The notes under the pieces are model-generated. The model saw only the letters and a program-made list of their open reading frames with translations, ran no database searches and was not told the DNA's origin. Shown here in pieces: positions 29,219 to 39,164 of a stretch of 64,000 bases of DNA. Position 1 is the stretch's first letter; each line of letters begins with the position of its first letter. The position numbers and the translations under genes were made by a program. This DNA is from Mycobacterium kubicae (GTDB lineage: Bacteria > Actinomycetota > Actinomycetes > Mycobacteriales > Mycobacteriaceae): the NCBI RefSeq assembly GCF_015689175.1, contig NZ_CP065047.1, forward strand, positions 5,518,001-5,582,000. Reading direction: 5' to 3'.

Positions 29219-30228
29219 TGCGTGCGTCGGTGCTGCGCCACGGGCGCATGGTGTATCGGGACGACGTGCCGGACCCGGTGCCCGGCCCGGGCCAGGTGCT
29301 GGTGGGGGTGCGGGCCTGTGGGATCTGCGGTTCCGACCTGCATTTCGCGGCCCACGGCGCCGAAGTGGTGGGGTTGAGCAACGAGCTGGCACGCGGTCGC
29401 GGCATGGACCTGGATTTGGATCGCGACGTGTTCATGGGTCATGAGTTCAGCGCCGAGGTCCTCGAGGCCGGACCGGACACCGACACGCACCCGCCGGGCA
29501 CTCTGGTCACGTCCCTGCCGGTTCTTCTCACGGAAAGAGGCGTCGAGCCAATCGTCTTCAGCAACAGCACACTAGGCGGGTACGCCGAACGGATGCTGCT
29601 ATCGGCGCCGTTGCTGCTGCCGATTCCCAACGGCCTGGACTTCAAGCACGCCGCCCTGACTGAGCCCATGGCGGTGGGGTGGCACGCTGTCAACAAGTCC
29701 GGCATCGCGCCCACGGAGACGGCGTTGGTGCTCGGCTGTGGTCCGATCGGCATCGCCATCGTCGCCGCGCTCAAGGTGCGCGGTGTCGAAACGATTGTGG
29801 CGGCAGACTTTTCGACCAAGCGCCGCGAGCTAGCCGCGGCGATGGGTGCTCATCAGACGATTGATCCCGCGCAGGGGTCACCGTTCGATTCGGTCAAAGC
29901 CGCGGTGGTGTTCGAGGCGATCGGGGTGCCCGGCATCATCGACGACGTGATCAAGCGAGCCCGACGTGGCACTCGGCTCGTGGTGGCCGGCGTGTGCATG
30001 CAGGCCGACACGGTGCATCCGTTCTTCGCGATTGCCAAAGAGATCAATCTGCAGTTCGTCAACGCCTACGAGCCCGAGGAATTCACCGAGTCGTTGCGAT
30101 TGATCGCCGAAGGCGAGATCGACGTGGCGCCGCTGATCACCGGCGAGGTAGGCCTGGACGGGGTCGGCGCGGCCTTCGACGACCTCGCCGACCCCGAGCG
30201 GCACTGCAAGATTCTCGTTACCCCGTAA
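29218..30228 (+). CDS. Zinc-dependent medium-chain alcohol dehydrogenase
   Basis: A 336-residue medium-chain dehydrogenase/reductase. Catalytic zinc ligands are plausibly Cys in ACGICGSDLHF and the His/Glu of MGHEFSAEV. NAD binding is seen in LGCGPIGIAIVAAL followed by VAADFS. The four-cysteine structural-zinc lobe is absent: the segment after GHEF has no CxxCxxC cluster. Its ATG overlaps the monooxygenase stop (TGATG), so it is part of the ephA operon. I do not recall this gene at this position in M. tuberculosis, where esxV and esxW follow. Confidence 0.9.
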   Translation: MRASVLRHGRMVYRDDVPDPVPGPGQVLVGVRACGICGSDLHFAAHGAEVVGLSNELARGRGMDLDLDRDVFMGHEFSAEVLEAGPDTDTHPPGTLVTSLPVLLTERGVEPIVFSNSTLGGYAERMLLSAPLLLPIPNGLDFKHAALTEPMAVGWHAVNKSGIAPTETALVLGCGPIGIAIVAALKVRGVETIVAADFSTKRRELAAAMGAHQTIDPAQGSPFDSVKAAVVFEAIGVPGIIDDVIKRARRGTRLVVAGVCMQADTVHPFFAIAKEINLQFVNAYEPEEFTESLRLIAEGEIDVAPLITGEVGLDGVGAAFDDLADPERHCKILVTP

Positions 30229-30257
30229 CCGGTTCCAAGCCCAGCCGGATCCGGTCG

Positions 30258-31496
30258 TCAGCCCCCGGACGGGGGCTGCGCGACCATGGTGGGCTTGAAT
30301 CCGTACCGCGGAGCGGCGAAGTTCGCCACGCTGCGGCCGGTGCCGGCACCGGGCGCCATCGGCAACCCCCCGAACGCGCTCGCCGCGGGTTCTGCTGCGG
30401 CGGCGCCGGCGGCGCCGTTGACCGCGAGGGTGATGGGGTTGGCCGCCGGGGTGCTCACCCAGCTGGCCGGAACCGACACTGCCCCAACCTTGGACGCGTT
30501 GCCCAAGGCTCCCGCAATACCGCCCAACCCACTCCCCAGATTCGGCAACGCGCTGGCGGCGGCGTTCGCGGCGCCCTCGGCGGCCTTGGCGGCACCCTCG
30601 GCGGCCTTGGCGGCCGGGAAGAAGTTACGGGTCAGGCCATCGATGTCCCTGAAGGTTGTGACAAAGAGCCGTACGGGCGAGATCATTCTGGTGAAGCCGT
30701 TGATAGCAGAACCGCTATCCAAAGTACTGGATCCGGTCAAGGCCGCCAGCACGTCGCCGAACATTCCACCCACGACAATTCCATCGCCGTTGGAGTTCCA
30801 GGCGCTTCCGGTCAGACCGAGCGCTGCCTGAGGGTTCGTGAGCCCCGGCGGCGCATTCGTCAGCCCGGCCATCTGACTCAGCGCTTTCGGTATCTCGTGC
30901 AGTCCCTGCCCCGCAAGTGCCGAATTGAGCGCGTTCACTTGGTTGTTCAAAGAGGTGCCGATGCCAGTGAGCACGTTGGCTATGCCCTGCGGGCTGAACG
31001 GAGGCAACTCCGCCGCGGCCGCCGATGCACCTGAGTAACTGTACATCGTAGCGGCGTCCTGTGCCCACATCTCGGCATACTGCGCCTCCGTCGCCGCGAT
31101 TGCCGCGGTGTTCTGGCCGAGGAAGTTCGTCGCCAACAGCGTCATCAACAACGCCCGGTTGGCCGCAACCTCCGCCGGTGGCACGGTGCCCAGAAAGGCC
31201 GCCTCGTAAGCACTCGCCGCCGCCGTAGCCTGTGATGCCGCGTCCTGAGCCTGCCCGGCTGCCGAGCTGAGCCAGGCGATCTCGGGTGCGACCGCTTCGG
31301 CCATCGTCATCGACGACGCCCCCAGCCATGGTCCGTCGGTCAGGCCAGTGATCACTGTCGTCCAGGCTGCGGCGTTGCTGGCCAGTTCGGCCGCTAGGGC
31401 TTCCCAGGCCGCAGCCGCAGCGAGCATCGGCCCCGAGCCTGGTCCCGCATACATCAGCGCGGAGTTGATCTCCGGCGGCAATGCTGCAAAATCCAT
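30258..31496 (-). CDS. PPE-family protein, PPE-SVP subgroup (PPE65-like)
   Basis: A 412-residue type VII secretion substrate. The N-terminal PPE domain ([20 protein letters not shown], then about 180 residues of helices) carries the WxG motif in DGPWLGASS. The C-terminal domain has an Ala/Gly-rich run ([19 protein letters not shown], two EGAAKAA-like repeats) and the SVP signature GAVSVPASW. Such proteins pair with a PE protein and use ESX-5 or a related system. It follows the PE gene by 18 bp and should form a heterodimer with it. No esx pair follows, unlike PPE65 in M. tuberculosis. Confidence 0.92.
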   Translation of the reverse strand: MDFAALPPEINSALMYAGPGSGPMLAAAAAWEALAAELASNAAAWTTVITGLTDGPWLGASSMTMAEAVAPEIAWLSSAAGQAQDAASQATAAASAYEAAFLGTVPPAEVAANRALLMTLLATNFLGQNTAAIAATEAQYAEMWAQDAATMYSYSGASAAAAELPPFSPQGIANVLTGIGTSLNNQVNALNSALAGQGLHEIPKALSQMAGLTNAPPGLTNPQAALGLTGSAWNSNGDGIVVGGMFGDVLAALTGSSTLDSGSAINGFTRMISPVRLFVTTFRDIDGLTRNFFPAAKAAEGAAKAAEGAANAAASALPNLGSGLGGIAGALGNASKVGAVSVPASWVSTPAANPITLAVNGAAGAAAAEPAASAFGGLPMAPGAGTGRSVANFAAPRYGFKPTMVAQPPSGG

Positions 31497-31514
31497 TTCT
31501 CGCGTCTCTTTCGG

Positions 31515-31814
31515 CTAGGCGAGTGCGCTGTTGTTCACGGCCTCAGAGGCCGCATACCAACTGGCGTTGAGACCCAGCGTGGTGGCCATTCGCTCGCGCG
31601 CTGCGGCGGCCTTGGCGCTGATCTCCTGATAGAGCTTCGCGTGGGCGGCGAACTGCGCGGCGGTCAGAAACGACACGAAGTCAGAAGCGGCCGGCACCAC
31701 CGAGGTCGTCGGGCCGGCGGCGGCCGCGTTTCCCCCGTGCATGGCCGCGTTGATGGACTGCAACTCTGCGGACGCCCCCAACAAGGCGTCGGGTTCTGCG
31801 AAAACTAGAGACAC
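31515..31814 (-). CDS. PE-family protein (PE32-like)
   Basis: A 99-residue helical-hairpin PE protein without a C-terminal extension, the presumed partner of the adjacent PPE. It reads SLVFAEPDALLGASAELQS, and near the end YAASE gives the YxxxD/E secretion signal. The GTG at 31814 is chosen because it gives the usual PE length and follows GGAGG at about 9 bp. The motif PAASDF replaces the usual PA(A/G)AD and is a normal variant. Confidence 0.9.
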   Translation of the reverse strand: MSLVFAEPDALLGASAELQSINAAMHGGNAAAAGPTTSVVPAASDFVSFLTAAQFAAHAKLYQEISAKAAAARERMATTLGLNASWYAASEAVNNSALA

Positions 31815-32650
31815 GACTGTTTCCTCCCTCAAACCGTTTTCGTTTCAACGACATTCGGCGACAGCTGACGGCGTCGTCACTCGCCCCCGAAGCGGATCAA
31901 TCGCCACATTAAGCCAGCCGTGCGGCCCTATTACAGGGTCCATACGGCCTGTTCACTGGCGAGTAAATAACTATTCATTTGCTGAGTGATATTTGCTACA
32001 TCTGCGATGCTTTTATATGAGTCATATATGTTTCAAATATGTTTTGAGTTTTATATGACTTGATAGGTTTCACGCGTGTCTGCCGCTAAAATTTGCGGCC
32101 CACGTGTCTTCACTTGCTGACTATCCCGGCGTGACCCGGTCGGGCGGGAGAGCATATGACGGCGGAGTAAGCAGCGGAAGGCGCTCCAGGGCAGTGATTT
32201 TCGCGCCGGGTTTCGGCCTTACCAGGCCGGGCATCACAACGTCGGTCCGCCCCGATGAAACCCAATTCCATTGCGCCGGAATCACCTCCGTTCACACCCG
32301 ACCACCGGGCTGTCCCAGTACCCGCTGACATCCTGCGATTACCAGCCGAAACGGGCATTCCGCGACTGGTCGGCACACGTCCGCGACACCGTCGCCGCCG
32401 CCGTCCCGGCCTGGTGGTCAAGCACAAAAGTCGCCGCTCCCGCACCGGTGTTGAATCGGTGAACTCGACCTGCGCGGAATTGGCGTAACCCGGCCCCGCG
32501 GCGGCGAGCGACCATTTGCTGGATTCCACGCGGGGCCATTGTCTTCTGCCGAACTGAGCCGCTACTTGGCCAGAAGGTTAACAACCGGCGTCGCCACGAC
32601 AACGCTCGTCGGGGCCGTGACGTCCCGAAAAGACGACTAGGGTGCCAGCC
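31815..32650. other. 836-bp intergenic region with an AT-rich island
   Basis: No convincing gene is seen. The short frames on both strands (the longest is minus 32110-32529) lack a ribosome site, family resemblance and a consistent codon pattern. Bases about 31960-32090 are strikingly AT-rich for this chromosome. They contain the palindrome TATATGA-g-TCATATA (32014-32028), the decamer TTTTATATGA at 32011-32020 and 32049-32058, and ATATGTTT at 32026-32033 and 32037-32044, 11 bp apart. This looks like the promoter/silencer region of the PE-PPE pair, plausibly bound by Lsr2 or a similar nucleoid protein. Confidence 0.7.
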
Positions 32651-33394
32651 ATGCCGATTGCAAGCAGCGCACCCGGTTTCGTCCCCAGGCCGGCCATCCT
32701 CGCCATAGCCGGCGTCAGCATCGCATTGCTGTCTGCATGCGACTCACATTCCGCAGCCTCGCCGGGGCCGAATCCGCGCCAGGTGACCGTCTTCGGCTCT
32801 GGACAGGTCCAGGGTGTCCCGGACACTTTGACCGCCGACGTCGGCATCGAGTCCACAGCGGGCGATGCCACCAGCGCGATGAACCAAACCAACGACCGTC
32901 AACAAGCGGTGATCAACGCGCTGGTTGGTGCCGGCCTGGAGCGCAAAGACATCCGCACCACACAGGTCACGCTCCAGCCGCAGTACAACACCCCGGGGCC
33001 CACCGGTGCCGCCACCATCACCGGCTACCGCGCCAACAACGCCATCGAGGTGAAGATCCACCCCACTGACGCCGCGTCCCGGCTGCTGGGCCTGATCGTC
33101 AGCACCGGCGGCGACGCCACCCGGATCGCCTCGGTGCATTACTCCATCGTCGATGACTCACAACTGGTCAAGGACGCGCGCGCCCGCGCGTTCGAGGACG
33201 CCAAGAACCGGGCTCAGCAATACGCTCAGCTGTCCGGGCTCGGCCTGGGCAAGGTGCTCAGTATTTCTGAGGCGGCCGGCGCCACTCCCGCGACGGGCCC
33301 GCCGGAGCAGGCGCCGCGCGCCTCGGCGGTGCCGCTGGAGCCCGGCCAGCAGACGGTGAGCTTCTCGGTCACCGCGGTATGGGAGCTCAAGTAG
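32651..33394 (+). CDS. lpqG: Lipoprotein LpqG, SIMPL-domain protein
   Basis: A 247-residue lipoprotein with a DUF541/SIMPL fold. The signal sequence PAILAIAGVSIALLSACDSH contains the lipobox LSAC. The mature part shows VTVFGSGQVQGVPDTL and the repeated helical ARAFEDAKNRAQQYAQLSGL of the family. The function in mycobacteria is unknown; the family includes oxidative-stress periplasmic proteins. The ATG at 32651 is preferred; a GTG at 32642 would add three residues. Confidence 0.9.
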   Translation: MPIASSAPGFVPRPAILAIAGVSIALLSACDSHSAASPGPNPRQVTVFGSGQVQGVPDTLTADVGIESTAGDATSAMNQTNDRQQAVINALVGAGLERKDIRTTQVTLQPQYNTPGPTGAATITGYRANNAIEVKIHPTDAASRLLGLIVSTGGDATRIASVHYSIVDDSQLVKDARARAFEDAKNRAQQYAQLSGLGLGKVLSISEAAGATPATGPPEQAPRASAVPLEPGQQTVSFSVTAVWELK

Positions 33395-33397
33395 CGC

Positions 33398-34006
33398 TTA
33401 CTGGTAGACCCGCGGGTCCAGCGTCCCGATATAGGACAGGTCGCGGTAGCGCTCGTCGTAGTCCAGGCCGTAGCCGACCACGAAGTCGTTGGGAATGTCG
33501 AAGCCGACGTAGGCGATGTCGACGTTGGCGCCCACCGCGTCGGGCTTACGCAGCAGCGTGCACACCCGCAACGAACGCGGATGCCGGCTGGTCAGGTTGC
33601 GCAGTAGCCAGGACAGCGTCAAGCCGGAGTCGACGACGTCTTCGACGATCAGCACGTCGCGGCCGTTGATGTCGCGGTCGAGGTCCTTGAGAATGCGGAC
33701 CACGCCCGACGACGATGTCGAGGAGCCGTAAGAGCTCACCGCCATGAACTCGAACTGGGTCGGCAGCGGGATGGCGCGCGCGAGATCGGTGACGAACAGC
33801 ACCGCGCCCTTGAGCACGGTGATCAACAACAGATCCTGGCCGGTCGTGGCGGCCAGGTCCCCGTAGTCGACGGCGATCTGCCGGCCGAGTTCGGCGATGC
33901 GAGCCTGGATTTGCTCGGAAGTCAGCAGCACCGACTTGATGTCGCCCGGATACAGCTCGGGTGTCTGCCCTGGGGTGATCGCCGAGGCGCCGTGGGTCAC
34001 GTCCAC
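33398..34006 (-). CDS. hpt: Hypoxanthine-guanine phosphoribosyltransferase
   Basis: Purine-salvage enzyme. The 202-residue protein has the PRPP-binding motif [14 protein letters not shown], the flexible-loop [11 protein letters not shown], and the purine-binding [18 protein letters not shown]. The GTG at 34006 gives the recalled length; the frame stays open to a TTG at 34036, 8 bp from tilS, and the ribosome site is poor for both. Confidence 0.94.
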   Translation of the reverse strand: MDVTHGASAITPGQTPELYPGDIKSVLLTSEQIQARIAELGRQIAVDYGDLAATTGQDLLLITVLKGAVLFVTDLARAIPLPTQFEFMAVSSYGSSTSSSGVVRILKDLDRDINGRDVLIVEDVVDSGLTLSWLLRNLTSRHPRSLRVCTLLRKPDAVGANVDIAYVGFDIPNDFVVGYGLDYDERYRDLSYIGTLDPRVYQ

Positions 34007-34044
34007 AGATTGCCACGCCGCGGCAAAATCAACCAACGTGGGCG

Positions 34045-35016
34045 TCAGATTGGTTCCGGGCCCAAGGTGAGAACACCGTCGCGGCGGCCGGCCACCAAGC
34101 GCTGACCTCGCAGCGTGGACCCCACCGCAACCCCACCCTGCCCACGCCAGGCGGTGACCAGTGCGTCCACCGCACGAATCTGCTTATCCGTCAACCCAAT
34201 CGCCCCACCGGCCAGCAGCCACCCGCGGATCACCCGGCGGCGCACCGCAGCGGGCAGGGCAGTCAAGGCCCCCGCGTCCAAGCCCGGACCGGCCGCCGAC
34301 TCTGTGCTGAGACCCGGCAGCGCCTGAGCGGCCATCGCGTCGATCAGCTCGGTGTCCTCGCGCAACGCGGTTGCGGTACGGGCCAGCGCCTCGGCGACGC
34401 CACCGCCCAGCACATCCTCCAGCAACGGCAGCACCTCGGTGCGCAGCCGGGTACGCGTGAAGCGACGGTCGGCGTTGTGCGGATCCTGCCAAGCGGCCAG
34501 ACCCAGCTCAGCGCAGGCGGCGTGGGTCACGCTGCGCCGGACACCCAACAACGGCCGACACCACGGCGGGTCGTAGGGACGCATGCCCGCGATGGACCGG
34601 GGCCCCGAACCCCGGCCCAGACCCAGCAGCACCGTCTCGGCCTGGTCGTCGAGCGTGTGCGCCAGCAGCACCGGCCCGTCGCGAGCGGCGTCCAGGACGG
34701 CGTAGCGAGCGGTACGTGCCGCCGCCTCCGGACCGCCTTCGGCGCCCACCTGCACGCGCAGCACGTGCGCCGCCACGCATCCCAACGACAGTGCGTGATT
34801 GCGTGCGGTTTCGGCCACCGCGCCGGAGTCCGGTTGCAGGCCGTGGTCCACGATCAACGCGGTCGTCGGGCGCAACTGGGCGGCCACAGCGGTGAGCGCC
34901 AGCGAGTCGGGACCGCCGGACAGTCCGACACACCACCGCTCGCCGGGGTCCAGATATGCCTGGGCGAACGCCTGCGCAGCCGTGCGTAGCTGCGCTAGAG
35001 CACCCGGTCGATCCAT
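34045..35016 (-). CDS. tilS: tRNA(Ile)-lysidine synthetase
   Basis: Modifies C34 of the tRNA-Ile CAU anticodon to lysidine with ATP; essential in most bacteria. The 323-residue protein has the PP-loop SGGPDS in [33 protein letters not shown] and [13 protein letters not shown]. The ATG at 35016 gives the recalled M. tuberculosis MesJ length of 323. It starts 22 bp before the end of the metallopeptidase gene and is 38 bp from the likely hpt start. Confidence 0.95.
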   Translation of the reverse strand: MDRPGALAQLRTAAQAFAQAYLDPGERWCVGLSGGPDSLALTAVAAQLRPTTALIVDHGLQPDSGAVAETARNHALSLGCVAAHVLRVQVGAEGGPEAAARTARYAVLDAARDGPVLLAHTLDDQAETVLLGLGRGSGPRSIAGMRPYDPPWCRPLLGVRRSVTHAACAELGLAAWQDPHNADRRFTRTRLRTEVLPLLEDVLGGGVAEALARTATALREDTELIDAMAAQALPGLSTESAAGPGLDAGALTALPAAVRRRVIRGWLLAGGAIGLTDKQIRAVDALVTAWRGQGGVAVGSTLRGQRLVAGRRDGVLTLGPEPI

Positions 35017-36038
35017 CGTTGCGGATGCTGGATCTCGGCAGGCCGGGGCAGCGTCTCGGGGCTGGTCCAGACCGTGTTGAAGCGTTTCATGCCCACCCGG
35101 TCCACCACCTGGTCCACGAACACCTTGCCGCGGGTGTACTGGCTGAGTTTGGCTTCCAACCCCAACAGCGCCCGCAACAGCCGCTGTAGCGGCGGTTGCT
35201 TGCGCTGGCGACGTTCGTCGAAGCGGCGACGGATGGTGGCGACCGACGGCACCACCACCGGACCGACCGCGTCCATGACGTGCTCGGCGTGGCCTTCCAG
35301 CAGCGTGCCGAGCGCCAACAGCCGATCCAGTGCGTCGCGCTGAGGTTCGGATTGCACGGCGCGCATCAGCCCGAGAATGCCGCCCGGGGTGTCGTCGTCG
35401 GGTCCGTCGCCGCGGCTGCGGACGAATTGGGCGAGCCGGCTGGCCACCTCTCGGATGTCGTCGGCCGGTTCCTGGGTCAACAACCCCAACGCCTGCGACA
35501 TGTAACCGGCCAACCATGGGTTGGCGGTGAACTGCACCCGGTGGGTGACCTCGTGCAGGCAGACCCACAACCGGAAGTCCGACGGCTCCACCTTCAATTG
35601 CCGTTCGACGGCGATGACGTTGGGATACACCAGCAGCAGGGTGCCGTCATCGCCGGTGAACGGGTCGTACTGGCCCAGGATGCCCGAGGCCACGAACGCC
35701 AGCACCGCACCGGTCTGGGCGCCGGTGATGCGGCCGGTGACCCGCCCGCGCGGCTTGTCGGTTCCGTTGGTCATGGTGCGCATCGACTCGGCGGCGGCGC
35801 GGACCCACTGCTGCCGATTCACCACGCGCGCCGGCGGCACGTCACCGTCGGTGACCAGCCCGGTCACGTCGCGCACCGGGGGCTCGGCGGCAGCGGCGGC
35901 GCTGGCCAGCTCCTCGATCACCTGCCGCCGGGTGTATTCACTGGACGGCGGCGCCGGACGCGCCAGTTTCTCGCCGACGGTGGCGGCGAACCGCCAGTCG
36001 ACGGCATTGCCCAGCGTCACATCGGTCGACCGGTTCAC
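34995..36038 (-). CDS. Zincin-like metallopeptidase (Rv3626c type)
   Basis: A 347-residue protein of the actinobacterial zincin-like family sometimes labelled coenzyme F420 biosynthesis-associated. It contains an HExxH motif in CLHEVTHRVQF and the family-typical LVYPNVIAVERQL and QYDPF. No signal peptide or membrane helix is visible, so it should be cytoplasmic. The GTG at 36038 overlaps the carboxypeptidase stop (GTGA), and the gene overlaps the tilS start by 22 bp. Substrate unknown. Confidence 0.88.
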   Translation of the reverse strand: MNRSTDVTLGNAVDWRFAATVGEKLARPAPPSSEYTRRQVIEELASAAAAAEPPVRDVTGLVTDGDVPPARVVNRQQWVRAAAESMRTMTNGTDKPRGRVTGRITGAQTGAVLAFVASGILGQYDPFTGDDGTLLLVYPNVIAVERQLKVEPSDFRLWVCLHEVTHRVQFTANPWLAGYMSQALGLLTQEPADDIREVASRLAQFVRSRGDGPDDDTPGGILGLMRAVQSEPQRDALDRLLALGTLLEGHAEHVMDAVGPVVVPSVATIRRRFDERRQRKQPPLQRLLRALLGLEAKLSQYTRGKVFVDQVVDRVGMKRFNTVWTSPETLPRPAEIQHPQRWIDRVL

Positions 36039-37423
36039 GCCGCGCACCCGCAGAACCAGAGCTTGGTGGCCAGGGCGTCCATCGCGTTGCGCCCGTTGGG
36101 GCCGGCGTCGTTGCTGATGAAGGCGAAGGTGAGCACCCGTCCGCTGCTGTCGGTGAGCACCCCGACCAGTGAGTTGATCGCGGTCAACGAGCCGGTTTTG
36201 GCGCGCAACCAGCCGGCGGGTCCCTGGGTGGTGGCCCGGTCCAGGAAGCGTTCGGCCAAGGTGCCGCTGCCGCCGGCGATCGGCAGCAGGTCCAGCAAGG
36301 CCCGCAGCGCGGGCTGGTCGGGTCCCGCCGCGGCCTGGACCGTGCCGTCGAGCGTTCGCGCGGTCAACCGGTCGTTGATCGACAAGCCGCTGGAATCGAC
36401 CAGCGCCGCGCCGACGGTATCGACGTGGGCGGTGTTCAACCGGCTGGTGACGGCGTCCACGGCGCCGGTGAAGCTCTGCGGCCGGTTGATGGCGGCCGCC
36501 ACCTCGCGTGCGATGCATTCGGCCAGCACGTTGTCCGAGGCGTTCATCATCTGAATCAGCCGCTGGATCAGCGGCGGCGACTGCACCACCGCGAGCTGGC
36601 GCGCGCCGGGCGGCGCCTTGGCGAGGCTTACCGCGTTCGGGTCCAGCCCGAGGGCCTTGGCCAGCTCCCGTCCGGCGTCCAATCCCGGAGCGCGAGTGCG
36701 GCGTGAGTTGACGGTGGTGGGCTGGATGCGTCCGGCGTCGATCATGGCCGCCTCGATCGGGGCGATGTCACCGTTGTCCACGTCGGCCGGATCCCAGCCC
36801 GGCGCCATGGTGGGGCCGCTGAACGCGGAGATGTCCACCTGGACGGCGGTGGGCGTGACGCCGCTGCGCTGGATCTGCTCGACCAGGTCGCTGATCCGGG
36901 CCGCGCCGTGATACCAGGTCTCCACGCCGGGCGGGGCCGCGGACAGCGTGGGGTCACCGGCACCCAGCAGCACCACGGGCGCCTGGGCGCCCTGGCCGCC
37001 GGCCACCACTTTGGTGCTGATCCGGGCCTGCCGGTCCAGGGTCAACAGGGCGGCCGCCGCGGTCAGTACCTTGTTGGTCGACGCGGGCACCAGCGGCACG
37101 TCATCGAGCTGACGCCAGAGTTCTTGTCCGGTCATGGCGTCGGTGATGCGCCCGCCCAGGCGGCCCAGGTTCGGGTCGGCCGCGGCCGCGGCCAGCGCTG
37201 CGCTCACGCCACCGGGGCTGGGGGCGGTGGCGGTTTCGGCGACCGGAATCACCCCGGGCTTCACCGTGGGCGGGCGCGGCGGCGGTACCGGCGAACGCGC
37301 GCCGCCGGTCCCGTGCCCTCCGCTGGTGAAGAACACGGCGGCGGCGACGACGGCAGCAACGAACGCCAGGACAACCAGCCCCACCAGCACATGGGTGGTT
37401 CTCCGCCACCGTTTGGGACCCAT
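36035..37423 (-). CDS. dacB: D-alanyl-D-alanine carboxypeptidase/endopeptidase (PBP4 class)
   Basis: A 462-residue membrane-anchored class C penicillin-binding protein acting on peptidoglycan outside the membrane. One membrane helix near the N-terminus (about 10-33) follows [10 protein letters not shown]. Active-site motifs are SxxK in [18 protein letters not shown] in [11 protein letters not shown], and KTG in RAKTGSLT. The ATG at 37423 has AGGAGAG just upstream; another ATG 11 codons earlier is less likely. It is divergent from ppa across 111 bp that hold both promoters. Confidence 0.93.
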   Translation of the reverse strand: MGPKRWRRTTHVLVGLVVLAFVAAVVAAAVFFTSGGHGTGGARSPVPPPRPPTVKPGVIPVAETATAPSPGGVSAALAAAAADPNLGRLGGRITDAMTGQELWRQLDDVPLVPASTNKVLTAAAALLTLDRQARISTKVVAGGQGAQAPVVLLGAGDPTLSAAPPGVETWYHGAARISDLVEQIQRSGVTPTAVQVDISAFSGPTMAPGWDPADVDNGDIAPIEAAMIDAGRIQPTTVNSRRTRAPGLDAGRELAKALGLDPNAVSLAKAPPGARQLAVVQSPPLIQRLIQMMNASDNVLAECIAREVAAAINRPQSFTGAVDAVTSRLNTAHVDTVGAALVDSSGLSINDRLTARTLDGTVQAAAGPDQPALRALLDLLPIAGGSGTLAERFLDRATTQGPAGWLRAKTGSLTAINSLVGVLTDSSGRVLTFAFISNDAGPNGRNAMDALATKLWFCGCAA

Positions 37424-37534
37424 GACTCTCCTGTCTTTGCGGTCCATTCTGCCCAACCAGCCGCCGAGCGACGTCAGGACACCGCTCGACTAGGGTGGAC
37501 GCGCCACGCATGCGTATACAAAGGAGCCGACGCG

Positions 37535-38023
37535 GTGCAATTCGACGTTGTCATCGAAATTCCCAGGGGCCAGCGCAACAAGTACGAGGTCGACCACGAC
37601 ACCGGGCGGGTCAAGCTGGATCGCTACCTCTACACCCCGATGGCGTACCCGACCGACTACGGCTTCATCGAGAACACCCTCGGCGAAGACGGCGACCCGC
37701 TGGACGCGCTGGTGCTGCTGCCCGAGCCGCTGTTCCCCGGTGTGCTGGTCGAGGTGCGACCGGTGGGCATGTTCAAGATGGTCGACGAAGCAGGCGGCGA
37801 CGACAAGGTGTTGTGCGTGCCGGCCGGCGACCACCGCTGGGAGCACATCCAGGACATCGGGGATGTGCCGGAGTTCGAGCTAGACGCGATCAAGCACTTC
37901 TTCGTCCACTACAAGGACCTGGAGCCGGGCAAGTTCGTCAAGGCCGCCGACTGGGTTGGCCGTGAAGAGGCCGAAGCCGAGGTGCAGCGTTCGCTGGAAA
38001 GGTTCAAGAAGAACGGTCACTGA
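37535..38023 (+). CDS. ppa: Inorganic pyrophosphatase
   Basis: Hydrolyses pyrophosphate to drive biosynthesis. The 162-residue family I enzyme has the metal motif [12 protein letters not shown] (DxDPxD) and [15 protein letters not shown]. The GTG at 37535 follows AAAGGAG at about 8 bp. A TATACA sequence just upstream is a possible -10. Its end overlaps the convergent DUF475 gene by 20 bp. Confidence 0.96.
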   Translation: MQFDVVIEIPRGQRNKYEVDHDTGRVKLDRYLYTPMAYPTDYGFIENTLGEDGDPLDALVLLPEPLFPGVLVEVRPVGMFKMVDEAGGDDKVLCVPAGDHRWEHIQDIGDVPEFELDAIKHFFVHYKDLEPGKFVKAADWVGREEAEAEVQRSLERFKKNGH

Positions 38024-39104
38024 CCGATTCGCGTTCGGCAACACGACGATTGCGCCACACGCTGTTGCCGAACGCCGCCGCGATCAACACCACGCCCACC
38101 GACGCGGTGATCCACTCCGGGATGTGGAAGCGGTGGTCGATGGACATCAGCATGATCACGCCCAGTGCCCCGATGGCCCAGTGCGCCCCGTGTTCGAGGT
38201 AGACATACCGGTCCAGGGTCTCCTGACGAACCAGGTAGACGGTGATCGAGCGGACGAACATCGCGCCGATCAGCCCCAGGCCCAACGCGATGATGATCGG
38301 GTCGGTGGTGATGGCGAAGGCGCCGGTGACCCCGTCGAAGGAGAACGCGGCGTCAAGCACCTCGAGATACAGGAAAAGCGTCAAACCTGCCTTGCCAGAA
38401 GCTTTTTCGCCGCCACTGTCGGACGCGTCGTCGATATCGGCCGGCCGGAACGCCCTGCTCAGCCCGTTGACCACCAGATAAGTGACCAGACCCAACAGCC
38501 CAGCGGTCAACACCGTCGCACGGCCCTGGTCCGAATGCGTCAACTGGGTGCCGATCAACACCAGCGCCGCACCGGCCACGATCACCGGCAGCTGACCGAG
38601 CCGGCCGATGCGAGCGAACGGCACCTCGAGCCACTTGAGCCATTTGATGTCTCGATCGTGGAAGACGAAATCCAGAAACAGCATCAGCAGGAACATCCCG
38701 CCGAACGCCGCGATCTGGGGATGGGCCGCGGTGATCAGCTTCTCGTAGCTCGGTGAGCCGTCGGGAAATTCCAGCGCACCCCCCGGCGGCGGGTTGAGCG
38801 CCAACTCCATCGCCCGAACCGGGTCGAGTCCGGCGCTGGCCCACACGATCAACAACGGAAAAACCAGCCGCATCCCGAATACCGCGATGAGAATGCCGAT
38901 GGTCAGGAACATGCGCTGCCAGAACGGGCTCATCCGCTGCAAGATCGCGGCGTTGATGATGGCGTTGTCGAACGACAGCGACACCTCGAGCACCGCCAGT
39001 ACCACCAGCAGCAACAGTGCCTTGAGGCCGCCATGCCAATACCCGACGGCCAACGCGACCACGGTCACCAGCAGCGAAAAGCCGAAAATGCGGAGGGTGG
39101 TCAT
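38004..39104 (-). CDS. DUF475/TerC-like integral membrane protein
   Basis: A 366-residue membrane protein with about eight helices (Rv3629c type). The TerC-superfamily motif [12 protein letters not shown] near residue 45 and a second [16 protein letters not shown] motif, both with acidic residues in membrane helices, suggest a divalent-metal export or sensing role; this is inferred from the superfamily. AAAGGA lies 5 bp before the ATG. The TGA stop reads into the ppa 3' end on the opposite strand. Confidence 0.9.
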   Translation of the reverse strand: MTTLRIFGFSLLVTVVALAVGYWHGGLKALLLLVVLAVLEVSLSFDNAIINAAILQRMSPFWQRMFLTIGILIAVFGMRLVFPLLIVWASAGLDPVRAMELALNPPPGGALEFPDGSPSYEKLITAAHPQIAAFGGMFLLMLFLDFVFHDRDIKWLKWLEVPFARIGRLGQLPVIVAGAALVLIGTQLTHSDQGRATVLTAGLLGLVTYLVVNGLSRAFRPADIDDASDSGGEKASGKAGLTLFLYLEVLDAAFSFDGVTGAFAITTDPIIIALGLGLIGAMFVRSITVYLVRQETLDRYVYLEHGAHWAIGALGVIMLMSIDHRFHIPEWITASVGVVLIAAAFGNSVWRNRRVAERESVSDRSS

Positions 39105-39164
39105 GGGTCCTTTCCCGACAGCCGCCCAGAATAGCGAAGGCCCGCGGCGCTTAGTATTCGGACG

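Noticed and set aside
32110..32529. A 139-codon minus-strand frame in the PE-lpqG gap, and shorter plus-strand frames beside it
   Set aside because: The proteins show no motif, signal or familiar pattern, the codon use is unlike the neighbours, and there is no good ribosome site.
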